Counted from the stretch's first letter, positions 12,283-23,218 are shown. The stretch is DNA of 64,000 nt from Heterohyrax brucei (GCA_028571685.1 CM053148.1:85148001-85212000), one strand, 5' to 3'. Numbers and translations: made by a program. The notes: generated by a model not told the origin, from the sequence alone.

Positions 12283-12631
12283 GTCCTCCTGTCTTGTTCT
12301 GCTATCACATTGTTACATGTCTGTTTTTTAGAATTCTTCCCTTATCCCCATGAAAGTCTACTCATCAAAGAAGTAATTTGCTCACTGCCCAAAGTAGAAC
12401 TTCCTATTGGTAGTGGTGGATAAGTATTGTAATCATAGTATAAATCAGAAGGATAGAGTGCAGGTGTGTAGGAAGTTCATTTTAACTAGGATGGTCAGAA
12501 AAGCAGATCTCTGTCTTTACACCCCCTTACTGCACTGGCATCTCTAATGCTAATGAGGAACAGTCTCTTAGTTAACAACCCCATCAGCTGTTTGCTGATG
12601 TGCAGTACTGGGTACATGTTCTCTATTCCAA

Positions 12632-12737
12632 GTTGTAGATGGTACTCTGTGCAGCCCAGGTTCCACCTCTGTCTGTGTGCAAATTAGCTGTGATTGTCTC
12701 GTCAACTCTGGAAAGACATTTGGAAGTTGATCCATGG
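12632..12737 (+). pseudogene. ADAMTS1P: ADAMTS1 pseudogene (copy A), exon 8 relic
   Basis: Starts gttgtagatggtactc as exon 8 of copy B does, and the preceding intron end matches too. The acceptor CAG has become CAA. The second half has internal deletions that remove the KAGCDHIIG and CGGDESTC parts. It ends in a GTAAG-like donor. Confidence 0.9.
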
Positions 12738-12946
12738 GTAAGAAAATAAAGGGATGAATTGCTAGTGAGCACTAAGTTTAAAAATGATCTGCTCTCAAAT
12801 TACCTTATAACTGAGATGTAACATCTGGTAAAACACATAATAACTAGCAAGAATTAACAAGTCTCTAAGCCACATCAAGAAATCAGCTAGTAAACAAAGC
12901 TCCTTTCATCTTTTTTATTTTTATTCTTGTTTTTGCTTGCTTGTGC

Positions 12947-13636
12947 ACCTGGGTATCATGACACTGCCAGAATTTCTACTGGAGTAGCAAACACTGAAGT
13001 AAAATGTCAGAATCAGAGAGGATCCAGAAATAACGGAAGCTTTCTTGCCATCAAACCTGCCAATGGAATATACATCCTTAATAATAACTTTCCCTTTTCT
13101 GCTTTAGAGCAAGACATCACTTACAAAGATGGCATCTTGAGATACAGTCAATCCTCAGCAGTGTTGGAAAGAATTCTCATCTTTAGCCTGCTCAGGGTCA
13201 CCATCCAAGTCCTTAAAGCAGGCAATGTCCTTTCCACCTAAAATGAAACACACTTATTTTGTGAAGAAAAAGGAAACTGTCAATGTTACCTCTACTTTCC
13301 CAAATGGGTTACTGAAGGAAGAGATGAGCATTCCAAGTCACGTGGAACTGGGTAGCAAGGCAGACACATGGACTGCTGAGACATCAACAGACACCCTGTG
13401 TAAGATCTTATCAGGGAAGAGAAGCTGGGCAGCACCAGTCCCTGTTCAGAAGCACACTGTTACCACTGGCAGCAGGGGGAGTAATCATCACGTTCTAAGA
13501 CTTGTGGGAAAGGTTACAAAAAGAGAACTTTGAATTGTCTGTCCCATGCTAGGGGTTGTAGGTCCATGAAAGATGTGACTCTTTGAAGAAACCTAAACAT
13601 TACTTCAACTCTTGCATGGTGGCAGAGTGCAATTCA
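12947..13636 (+). pseudogene. ADAMTS1P: ADAMTS1 pseudogene (copy A), exon 9 relic
   Basis: Clear copy of the spacer and C-terminal exon, with peptides such as [15 protein letters not shown] and [15 protein letters not shown]. The acceptor AG is lost (ccagacc to gtgcacc). A small in-frame deletion removes the KES region, and a one-base insertion near 13228 brings in TAA. Both thrombospondin repeats downstream are frameshifted and have lost cysteines. About 98 spacer codons remain open, but no splice context supports expression. Confidence 0.93.
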
Positions 13637-14727
13637 GCAGGCTCAGTGATACACGAGAAGCTAACAGTGGAAGGGCTGGTGCACTGAAACCAAGAAACCT
13701 GGAGAGCCCAGTGTACCTTGCAGTTTTGTGACATGGAGTGTCAATGAGATGGGAGCTTGGAAATAGATGGAAAGGAGGTTAGATCATGTGACTATCCTGC
13801 CACTTACAAATTTTATAGGATAGTAAATGAGAGTTACTAGAAATGATAAAGCCAGTGTTATTGTTTCCTACACCTCTTACAAATTAAAAAATAAATAAAC
13901 TATATGAGGAGAAAGAAAATACTTCCTTTTAATAAAGATTACAACTACTGTTTCCAATTAAATTGTCTATATCATGAGGGTTGGGAAAGGAGAAAGATGA
14001 CATTTTGAGTTTTAAAAATGGTTTCTACTTAAACTTGCTAACCATAGGGATAGGATCTTGCACCAGACTTGTATTTGGCTACTATGGTTTCAGAGAACAC
14101 TGATGTCATGTTTCCTAGTAGGAGCTAAAAGTTCAGATCAACCAGCTTGAGATGGGCTTAGGAAACTGAAAACGGCTACAATGCCACATACTGCTTGCAT
14201 CATCTTCACCTTTACTTGTGTAATTAATTCTGATGAAGAAATAATGAGATGTAGCTGGTAGGGATGCATTAAGTATACAGAGGCAGAAAGGAAACAGTAC
14301 TGGAAAAACCAGAGCCGTGGTGTGCTCAGTACCACCTGCCTTTCTTTCCTACTCACATAAACATGCCTTAGGAATGTGCATGTGGAGGATTTATGTGTCG
14401 ACAGAAAGTCAGATCAAGTAACAAGAACATAATGCTTGAACAAGAATGGGTGTGTGCAAAGGGTCCCAAGTGTTTGGAGAATGGAGGTAATTTGCGTCAC
14501 AATGTGGATGCTGCTAAAGTGTAGCAAGTCTGTCCCCAGCAGCTGTTCCCATAGTCATATCTTCTTCAATTATGACAGAGAATGTGTTTTTCCATATGTA
14601 TGAGTCAGAATAGACTCCCCTACAGCAAACTTTTTTTAAAAAATAGTAAAACGTATTATTACAATTTTTGTACACCTTAGAGGTATTGATTTGTGTCCTC
14701 TAAGAATGATTACAGTACATTCTAGAT
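13637..14727. other. Former ADAMTS1 3' UTR region of copy A
   Basis: Aligns with 33.12-34.21 kb, the 3' UTR of the intact gene, with small indels and no large insertions. No gene of its own. The match ends abruptly at about 14.72 kb where RTE sequence begins. Confidence 0.8.
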
Positions 14728-14975
14728 ATCAATTATTACTGGATGTTTGCAGCTCCTTTTGCTCATTTGTAGTCACGACACATTAGCAAGTGCATGTTCC
14801 CAAGCTTTATCATGACATTCGCAACATAAAGTCACACTCCTTAGAGGAAGTAGCTCTTCTCCAGTGTCATTTTGAGTGCCTTTCAATCTCAGAGGCTCAT
14901 CTTCCACCACTATACCAGACAATGCTCCACTGCTACTCATAAGGTTTTCACTGGCCAGTTTATATTGTAGCATTT
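14728..14975 (-). mobile_element. RTE 5'-portion remnant at the copy A deletion junction
   Basis: Matches 57.08-57.33 kb, the distal end of a nearly complete minus-strand RTE in copy B. In copy A only this end survives, directly fused to 3' UTR sequence. Confidence 0.82.
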
Positions 14976-15944
14976 TCTAACATATTACTGTAAGAGTATT
15001 AACACATTAGAAATATGTAAAACACAAATTGTCAAAAATGCCTACAGTCTCAAGACATATTGGTTACCCATTGCTACAAACAGCCCCCTAAAAATATAAC
15101 GACTGACAACAGCAGTAACCTCTTGCTTACTAACACTTTTGGAATTCAGAAAATGTTTGGTAGGAAAGGTTCATCTGGGCTCCATGAAGCTTTCCCAGAA
15201 ACAACTGAAATTTGAGCTGGAGGAGCTAATTCCAAGAGAGCTCACCCACATGAGTGACAAATCGGTGATATCTATTGTCTCATTTGAAGCTGTGGGCAGA
15301 AGCCTTGGTTCCTTTACACATCAGATGGGTCTCTTTGCAAACTACTTGGGCTTCTTCACAACACAATAACTACATTTCAGGAAAGATAGGCCCAGCATTA
15401 TCCATCATGACCTGACGCTGGAAATCACATAGTTACCCTATGTAAATTTACCCAGTTGAAATTAGGAGTGCTTAGATCCCTACACCTCAGTGTGAAGATT
15501 GCCAACATCACACTGCAGTGTGACATGGGAGACGTCATTTTGAGAAAGTACAATCTTGCACATGAGAAATAATTTACAAGCATAAAGGGGAAATTCAGCT
15601 ACATAAAAATAAGAGAAGTTTAAGTTTCAAATTAAAATCTTGAACAAATACAGGGCATATACTAAAAATTTACCCTTATCGAAAAATTCAGCCAACTTAC
15701 TAGATTTATCTCCTATTCTATCTATTCCCCTTTGGGTCTCCAACACACTAAACATGCATTCTAGAAGCTTCATCATCTTTGCCCTTGAAAACAGCCTTCT
15801 GATAATCATGGTTTATGGCACCATGGTATCCATCATTCATCTACACTACCCTGATTATCTTGAATCTCATCTTTTAGAAAACTGATAAACAGCTTATAAT
15901 ACACAACTCTTTTAATGGATTTTTTTAAAAAACAAGTAATCTTG
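14976..15944. other. Distal flank of copy A with an ancient interspersed repeat
   Basis: Matches 57.34-58.22 kb. The 15.06-15.42 kb part (ccattgctacaaacagcc through ttggttcctttacacatc) resembles an old placental repeat present in both copies. No coding exon seen. Confidence 0.7.
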
Positions 15945-16545
15945 ACACTTGTTGTTGCTAGGTGCTTTTGAGTTGGTTTCCACTCACAGTGACCCTCTGA
16001 ACAACAGAAAGAAACACGTCCTCGTCCTCTGCAATCCTTTCAATCCTTGCTATGCTGTAGCTCATTGTTTCATCCATTGTGTGAATTCACCTTGAGAATT
16101 TTCCTCTTTCTCACTGGCTCTCTACGTTACCAAGCAGGATATCCTTCTCAAGGGCCTGATCCCCCCTGGAAACATTTCTAAATTAACATGAGATGCAGTC
16201 TTGACATCCTTGCTTCTAAGGAACATTGTGGCTATATGGCTTCTAAGGCAGATTTGTTGTTTTCTTCTTGCAGTTGATATGTTAATATTCTTTGACAACA
16301 ACACAATTCAAAGATATCAGTTCTTCTATGGTCTTCCTCATTTATTGTCCACCTTTTGCATGTGCATGAGGCAATTCAAAATACTGTGACTTGAGTCAGG
16401 TACACCTTAGACCTCAAAGACTTTAAAGAGAACATTTGCAGTAGATTTGCCCAATGCAATATGTCATTTTATTTCTTGGCTACTGTTTTCCTGGCATTGA
16501 TTTTGGATCCAAGGAAAATGAAATCCTTGATAATATCAGTCTTGT
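15945..16545 (-). mobile_element. RTE 3' portion, antisense, internally truncated
   Basis: Begins ttgttgttgctaggtgcttt, the RTE 3' tail reversed, and matches 58.84-59.44 kb. At about 16.545 kb it switches to AfroSINE sequence that in copy B lies about 0.77 kb further on, so a deletion joined them. Confidence 0.8.
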
Positions 16546-16549
16546 AGCA

Positions 16550-16672
16550 AGCCTATCATACAGGGTAAAACTGCTCCCTAGGGTTTCCAGGGAGCAGCTG
16601 GTGAATCTGAACTACTGACCTTTGGTTAGCAACCAAACTCTTAATTATCATGCCACCAGGACTCCATGGTTA
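16550..16672 (-). repeat. AfroSINE, 3' part removed by deletion
   Basis: cagctggtgaatctgaacta and ttagcaaccaaactcttaat identify the element. It is the counterpart of the complete copy at 60.19-60.35 kb. Confidence 0.8.
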
Positions 16673-17059
16673 CAAAGGGATGCTGAAATAAATTTACCAA
16701 TGCATTTATATGGTCACAGTTAACAGAGTGATCGTAAATTACAACACAAGGAACATAATTTGCATTTTCATGGACAAGACCAATTCCTGTTTCTATCAGT
16801 TTTCTACAAGTTCCATGTCTACAGAGTTACAAAAGTGCCTAGTCAAGACAAAGGCACACTCTCTTGCAGGACTGTCTAAAACTAGAAGATACCATTGAGA
16901 GGCTATTTAGTAATCTCTTTTACCCATTTCACAATCTCCCACAATTTTCCTCTACATCTTAATATAGAAACATTATTTATTTAACCAATAGTTCCCACCT
17001 TGGCTTTCTAATATATTAGTGGTTAACATATTAAAAAGACGTAAGAATAGTGTATATAT

Positions 17060-17397
17060 ATACACCATGGACTGCCAAAAGACCAAACAGATTTGTCTTG
17101 GATGAAGCACCACCAATATCTTCCTTAGCAGCAAGGATGGGAAGACTATGTCTCGCACACTTGGGACATATTGTCAGAAGGGCTCAGTCACTGGAGAAGG
17201 ACATCATGCTTGATAAAGCAGAGGTCAGTGAAAAGGAAGAAACCCCTCAATGAGATGGATCAATACAGTGGCTGTATCAGGAGGCAACGGGATAATGATG
17301 ATTGTTGGCATGGCACAGGAGCAAGCAGCGTTTAGTTCTTTGTACATAGTGTCACTATGAGTCAGAACAGACTCAGCTGCATCTAACAACAGCAACA
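17060..17397 (+). mobile_element. RTE 3' end fragment, absent from copy B
   Basis: Sense RTE 3' terminus (ccatggactgccaaaagacc through ctcagctgcatctaacaaca). Copy B runs straight through the matching position near 60.71 kb, so this inserted into copy A after duplication. Confidence 0.78.
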
Positions 17398-18778
17398 AGA
17401 AAATAGATTATAACACCAGGTAAAGGTGAAGGAACAGGAAATGAGGGAATTCCTTGCTATCTTGCAAAGATTTTATTTACAATATTTTCCTCAGATTCTT
17501 TTTTTAGTGGCTTTCAGCAGGAGATCTGTTTAAGGCAACTTAGTTTCTAAAATTACCTAAAACATAAATATAAACCTATTAATTCTAAAACATGTATTAG
17601 AAATATAAATACCAACCCTCAGTTACTAAAATCTCATATTAAAGATTCTTCATCTACAAAGCTAAACATCTTAGTCATTTGTATTTTAAAAAATTAAATA
17701 AAAATTTTGTTCTGTAATTTCTTAGTCACAAAAAAATTAAAAAGCCTTTAAAGAATGACACTGTTGTCTGTATGCCATCATCAGAAACTGATATTGTCAT
17801 ATCAGCCTCAATAAACTTTATTTCAGCTGAGTTGAAACAAACAGTTGTTGTTTGAGTGACTAACAATTTAAGAAAAAGATGAAGGTGGAAATAAGACACA
17901 ACCTCTGCCTTGGAAGAGCAAACACTCAGATGGCAGAGTGACACAAGTCACCAAATAATTATAGAAATTTGATACTTAAAAAAAGAAAGCAAAACAGGAG
18001 AAAGAAGCTTGTTGTTGTCTTAGTATATTTGTGTATGAGGGAGACACTGGCATCATCTGGCTTTCTTAGTACTGGAGGCATCATAAGAGCAGAGAATTGA
18101 AAATAAGAGATGTTTTCCAAGCACATACACGACTAAAGAAGATTCTGGGACTTCAGAAGGAAATATGGAGTAAGTAAAAGTACAGAGATGTAAAGCAGCA
18201 TTGTGAGTGCAAGAGACAATAATTCAATACTGTAGGATTATGAGTGGCTGCTAACCAAAAAGTCACAAATTGCATAGCGTCTCCTTGGAAACCCTTTGGG
18301 GCAGTTCTACTCAGTCTTAGAGGGTGGCTGTGAGTGGAATACACTTTATGGCAATGTTATTTTGTTGTTAATTTCATTTTTGTTTATCTATATATTGTTT
18401 TTGTAAGAGACAAAGAGCAAAGGAAAAGACCTGGGAGTGGTGAGACTGAACTTGTTATCAGGGACCGTGTAAAGGATTTGGGGTTTTTTACCTTAGAAGA
18501 CTAGGAAGCATTGTTTTATTTGGTGAAGGAGAAATATAGATGTGGACAACAGGAATATTCTTGAAATTTGTGGGGGATGGAATATGTGTGACTTGAATGG
18601 ACTTTTTTTCTTTGTTCTTTATTTTTTATTCTTTATCTTGTACATCACTTTCCATAGATTTCTGATTTATTTTTATGAAATTTTTTTCTTTAATGGAAGT
18701 AAACCATATCCATATACCAAGAAAGTTTATTCTTTTCAATGTTTCATACAACATATGTATTCATTTATATATGAATAT

Positions 18779-18812
18779 GCCTAGCCAAGTGCTGTCGAAT
18801 CGGATCCGACTC
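18779..18812 (-). mobile_element. 34-bp SINE/RTE-tail micro-insertion
   Basis: Contains gccaagtgctgtcgaatcgg and the palindromic cggatccg core. It is flanked by atgaatat at 18771-18778 and 18813-18820. Confidence 0.7.
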
Positions 18813-20132
18813 ATGAATATACAGACATCTTTTTGACATTAGTAGAGTTTTATAAAATACGATGTATAACGTTTTATAAACTTTTTGTTAATTTAAATAT
18901 TAGTAACAATTTTTAACCGCAGCTTTCAATATTCTTCTTATAGTATGATTTCTGTGAAACGCAACTTTATGTCATTTACTTCTGTTCACATTTCTTTAAA
19001 ATTTCTTTCCTTCCATTTCCTTCCATCGTGGTTCTTCATTAATAATAATAGTAAAAGATAGAAAACATCATTGTATATAATAGTTTAAAGCACACTGCTG
19101 ACATTAAAATACTTCCAGGTTAAATACTACAAACGTCGGTAAAACAATGGTGACATACACAAATTAACTTCCAAGAAGCTACTTTTAATTTCACTGCCAT
19201 AAACAGTGAATGAGAATCATTAGTAAGATTTATGTCCAAATAAATTTTACTGAACTATTTAAAAAATATTTTAAACAATTTATCTTGGATTTTCAAAAGC
19301 TTTTGATGTTTTTATGCAATGTATTCTTTAAAAATGAAAGAAACTAAATTTAAGTATAATAATGTTCTTTCTTTTTTTCAAGATTATATGTAGACCACAG
19401 GCCTTTACATTAGCATCTGCCTGAGTATACATGAAGAGAAAAAGAATTATACCTAACATATGATTCATTTACACAATACTTTTTAAATCTTCAAAAGGTT
19501 TACCTAAAAATATGTTAGCACATTATTCATTGTACCAATTGAGAAAATACCCTCAAAATTCAGTTTTGATTATTCAAGTTTGTGCAAATATGATTGTGGT
19601 CACAGTTTGATTTCTCTGGAATATATATGAGAATCTATTCCTTTATTAATGAACAGAGGTAAAAATTAAATTATTTTTTACAAGTCATTATTATTTCTGA
19701 ATAGTTAAGTTTATCCTCCTTGTCTAAGAACAGAAATATTTTCCCCTTTGAGAAAATTCTCTTTCTTACAGTTTTGCTGTTTTGTCCTATCAGTAATAAG
19801 AATAATTACACAAGGAAAGAAAAATGTAAGGAATCCAAAATCCCATTCCCATTACTTACAGCTACTCTTTCCCAAGAGAATAAATGCATCATATGTAAAA
19901 CAGAAAATACTGAACATTGAAGTATTTAACATATTTTATATTAAGATTGAAGGCTTTATGCAAGTTTATATATATATTTATACTAAATAATGAACAATAT
20001 TCTAATGTTTAAGTTCTATAAACATCCATAGCTTTTTTCAAAGAAAAAGAGAGATTGATAATGTTAAATGACAGTAAAGAATGGCTTTATAGAGATGCAG
20101 AAAGTGTTAAATAATAAAAGCTTTCATTGCTA

Positions 20133-20184
20133 AGCCAAGGGCCGTCGAGTCAGATCCAACTCATGGTGACCCTAGGGGCTAGGC
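20133..20184 (-). mobile_element. 52-bp SINE/RTE-tail micro-insertion
   Basis: The longest member, reading gccaagggccgtcgagtcag then atccaactcatggtgaccct and ending ggggctagg. Imperfect gcttt repeats flank it. Confidence 0.6.
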
Positions 20185-20379
20185 TTTTAATATTAGTCTG
20201 TCAACAAAATTTTCTTTCTCCAGTCAAATATTGTTAAATGAATCTAAGCTGTATCTCTCAGTAACTAAGTCTTTCCATGTGTGACTATTTGTGTAAAATC
20301 ATATACATTCTATGCTGTTTCTGAACAGAAAAACAGTTAATAATCATGAGTTAATAAGATGGACAAACTAAGTTGGACA

Positions 20380-20610
20380 GCCCTGGTGATACAATGGTAA
20401 CTTTTGGGTCTCTAACTGAAAGATCTGTGGTTCAAACCCACCAACTGCTTCTTGGGAGAAGATTGGCATTTGTTGTGTAAGAAAGTCCTCGCTATCTACT
20501 TACTTAAGATCACAGCCACCAAAAAGTGTATGGAGTGCGGTTCCGCACAGACACACATGGAATCTTTATGAATCCGAATACAGTGACAGCAACGGAATTT
20601 GTTTTGATAG
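20380..20610 (+). repeat. AfroSINE at the left edge of copy B
   Basis: Long-form element with agccctggtgatacaatggt head, central tcctcgctatctacttactt block and tatgaatccgaatacagtga tail. It is the counterpart of 655-875. Confidence 0.8.
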
Positions 20611-20689
20611 AGTGGTTAGAAAATAAAAACAAATCCCTACCATTGCAAAGACACCTTTGAATTGTGGTGTTAGAGGAAAATTTTGAATA

Positions 20690-21003
20690 TATCATGGACT
20701 GCCAAAAGAAGGAACGGATCTGTCCTGGAAGAAGTACAGCCAGAGTACGAGACTACATCTTAGATGCTTGGAAGGTAACGTCAGAAGGGATCAATCCTTG
20801 GAGAAGAACGTGATTGATAAAATAGAGGGTCAGTGAAAAAAGAGGAAGATCTCCAACAGGATTGTTTGAAATGCTGACTGTAACAGTGGACTGACGCATG
20901 AAACACACTGTGGGGACGGCGCAGCACCGGGCAGCGTTTCGTTGTGTTGTACAGAGTGTCCCTGTGAGGGAACTGTCTTGATGGCACCTAATAACAATAA
21001 CAG
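20690..21003 (+). mobile_element. RTE 3' end fragment, copy B only
   Basis: Sense terminus (catggactgccaaaagaagg through cacctaataacaataaca). It splits sequence continuous in copy A near 925 (cactgcaaaatgaa), and the cattgcaaag motif occurs on both sides, suggesting a target-site duplication. Confidence 0.78.
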
Positions 21004-21569
21004 CATTGCAAAGCTAAACTTAGCAGCTTTAACTAAGAGCAGTTCATGAGCAGAAGTCATTAAGGGATCACAGCTGAAAGCTCTCTTCCCCTAACCATGC
21101 TTACCCTTTTCTGATCCACTGCGCTGCACTTTTGACTTAATTGTCTCAGCTACTCTCACCCGTCTGGAAACTTTCTCTGCTTTGGCATCCCACTCACTGA
21201 TTGAGGAGATGTTAAACTGAAGGCAGAACATCAGCCTGGTTCATTCACATGTAAAATTACAACTATCTCTTGCCAGCTCCTGTTTACAGTTTAAAGACAG
21301 ATTGACACAGTGGCTGCTACAATAATTGACTCAAGCAGGCAATGTTCAATGACTGTGAGGATGGCACAGAAGGGGGTAGTGTTTCATTCCATTGTGCATA
21401 GAGGCACTATACGTTGGAACAGTTGACACCTAACAACAACCACATGTCATCAGTACTCAGTGCTGGCCAGAATTCAGTAGCAACAGCTTCAATGATCCCT
21501 TTGACTTCAGAAGTCCTTCCTGACAATCAGTTTCATTTATCCATTGACTACTGTGTGCTATAGTCACTA

Positions 21570-21601
21570 GCCAGCCCTTAGGGTCGCCATGAGTCGGATC
21601 C
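21570..21601 (+). mobile_element. 32-bp SINE/RTE-tail micro-insertion, copy B only
   Basis: gggtcgccatgagtcggatc is its core. It is flanked by atagtcacta at 21560-21569 and 21602-21611. Copy A has no such piece near 1.70 kb. Confidence 0.78.
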
Positions 21602-22428
21602 ATAGTCACTAGGTGTCATAAATGGTTAAGCGCCCATTACTAAGTGTAAGGATGGTGGTAGAAATCCATCAACTGCTGATGGGATACCCTATAGAGCAGT
21701 TCTGGAGTGTCGCTGTATGAACTGATTGGATGGCAATGGATCTGGTTTTGTGGGGGGAGGAAAAAACAAACAACAACAAAAAAAAAAAACAGCCCCTATC
21801 TCAACCAGCTAATAAATAAACTTCAAGCTGGCCGTGGAGAATCGGTAGTAAAAGCTTTTGAAATTTCCTATTCTGTGGTCTCATGTGCCCCCTGCTAATT
21901 AAATTGGTCCGGTTTCTATTCTAGAGACTTTGTTCAACTAAGGCTTCTTAACCATGTTAATATTAACTCACTTTAAATAACACAACATCTCTCTATATGA
22001 TTTTTACTTTATATAACATTTGGAAGTTACTTGCATTTGTAAGAAACTTTACATAAAGTCCTTTAAGAGGTTTTAAATTGTATGTTTTTCCATTACATAG
22101 TGGTAGAACGTTTTCTCTTTTTCCCCTCACACTTAGGCTTTGTTGTTGCTACGTTAAATGTCTAAACCAAGAAAATCAGTTAACTTCAGCATTTCTAGTA
22201 AGTCAGCTATACATGCAAACATACTGTAGGCACTTAACAACTACGTGTTGGATTTATGAATGAGTTTTTTTATTTGTTTTGGTGGACTGCAACATCTACG
22301 ACTTCGTCACTGAATTGGATGATACTCTCAGTTGTGACAGAAAGGAAGTGATTGGCAGCACTACCTCATCAGAGGCACATTTTTTTTTTTTTTAAGTTTA
22401 CTTGATTTTTGTTTTAAACTAATATCCA

Positions 22429-22448
22429 GCCAAGTGCCGTCGAGTCGG
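22429..22448 (-). mobile_element. 20-bp SINE/RTE-tail micro-insertion, copy B only
   Basis: gccaagtgccgtcgagtcgg interrupts sequence that is continuous in copy A near 2.68 kb. No clear flanking duplication. Confidence 0.65.
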
Positions 22449-22617
22449 AGCTACGTGATTAAAGTCAGCTGGCCAAAGAATTTTCATTATACTTTTAAGG
22501 ACACAAACACACTTAAAATTTGCATTGTTGAAAAAATATTTTCCATGACTTCAAACTGCGGGGGAAAAAAAATGTAGTAACACAAGGTCCAGTACTTAAG
22601 TACTCGAACTTAATTGG

Positions 22618-23085
22618 TCTACGTGCTACATACGTCATTGCTGAGTACTACTATGGTCACCTTGAAGTACTCCCCTTGGGAAGCTGTGCACCTACGCTAG
22701 CCCCTAGTCCACCCTTCAAAGCAATTTTGGAACTCTTTTGCAATGACTATTGAGCACAGTGGCAAGTTCACAAACTTTGTTACATAGTTATCTGTGAGGG
22801 AATTTTTACCCAGTAAACTACTAACTGTATTGGACCTCCCTCCCCAGTGACTTTTGTCTTTACCTGAAGATAAAGGAAATATCGAAAGGAAGACATTTGG
22901 TTGATATTCGGGGCATCAAGGGTACCATAACAGCTCTGGTGATGATTCCATAAAGAGTTCCAAAATTGCTTCGGACTAGACACTGGCGTCGGGTGCATAG
23001 CTTTGCAAGGCAAGTACTTAGAAGGTGACCTCAGTAATAGTCAGCAATGAGGTACATAGCACTTTTTCTAGGATGTGTTCTCTTA
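22618..23085. mobile_element. DNA-transposon-like element with long terminal inverted repeats
   Basis: Two imperfect inverted arms, 22623-22738 and 22952-23062, share runs such as gcaattttggaactcttt and tgctacatacgtcattgctg-like blocks. The element is flanked by cttaattgg at 22609-22617 and 23086-23094. It is absent from copy A. The interior encodes no clear transposase. The family is unknown; an hAT-type 8-9 bp duplication would fit. Confidence 0.72.
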
Positions 23086-23094
23086 CTTAATTGG

Positions 23095-23218
23095 CAGCCG
23101 CTCCTATAGGACCGAGAAGGAATGCCTCCCTAGTTTCCAAACAGGGCTTGGTGGATGAAACTGCCAGCTTTTTGGTTAGCAGCCTTTGCGCTTAACTGCT
23201 ACGCAGCCGGCGTTTCTT
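23095..23218 (-). repeat. AfroSINE
   Basis: Truncated minus-strand element (gatgaaactgccagcttttt, ggttagcagcctttgcgctt). It adjoins the inverted-repeat element and is also absent from copy A. Confidence 0.78.

Larger units (their letters stand above)
9065..12631 (+). pseudogene. ADAMTS1P: ADAMTS1 pseudogene intron 1/7 remnant with exons 2-7 deleted
   Basis: After the donor, 9065-9250 matches the start of intron 1 in copy B. Then 11.25-11.78 kb matches 25.56-26.06 kb. At about 12.405-12.412 kb the match jumps from 26.18 kb (intron 1) to 31.35 kb (intron 7). The missing 5.2 kb held exons 2-7, including the whole catalytic domain. Retained introns show this is a DNA-level duplicate, not a retrocopy. 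Inserted repeats occupy 9.3-11.2 and 11.78-12.28 kb. Confidence 0.88.
660..17440 (+). repeat. Segmental duplication, copy A
   Basis: Collinear with copy B: 0.66-3.48 with 20.37-23.75 kb, 8.29-12.41 with 24.34-26.18 kb, 12.41-14.72 with 31.35-34.21 kb, and 14.73-17.44 with 57.08-60.75 kb. The match covers single-copy sequence as well as shared SINEs. It carries the pseudogene. Divergence by eye is considerable, about one base in five to six in non-coding parts, so the duplication is old. Boundaries are approximate. Confidence 0.9.
17440..20370. other. AT-rich spacer between the two copies
   Basis: I cannot align this with anything else in the window. It holds one AfroSINE (+) at 18230-18360 and short SINE-tail insertions at 18779-18812 and about 20133-20184. 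No coding exon, RNA gene or conserved motif is visible. Confidence 0.6.
21004..22617. other. Upstream flank of copy B with SINE fragments
   Basis: Matches 0.93-2.76 kb. Contains an RTE/SINE 3' fragment (+) at about 21330-21440, an AfroSINE (+) at 21640-21765, and SINE-tail micro-insertions at 21570-21601 and 22429-22448. No exon seen. Confidence 0.7.

Noticed and set aside
8337-13636. Copy A as a processed (retroposed) ADAMTS1 copy
   Set aside because: Intron sequence and flanking non-coding DNA are shared with copy B and there is no poly(A) tail.
22780-23013. 77-codon antisense frame in the inverted-repeat element as a transposase
   Set aside because: It overlaps one inverted arm and shows no catalytic motif that I can identify.
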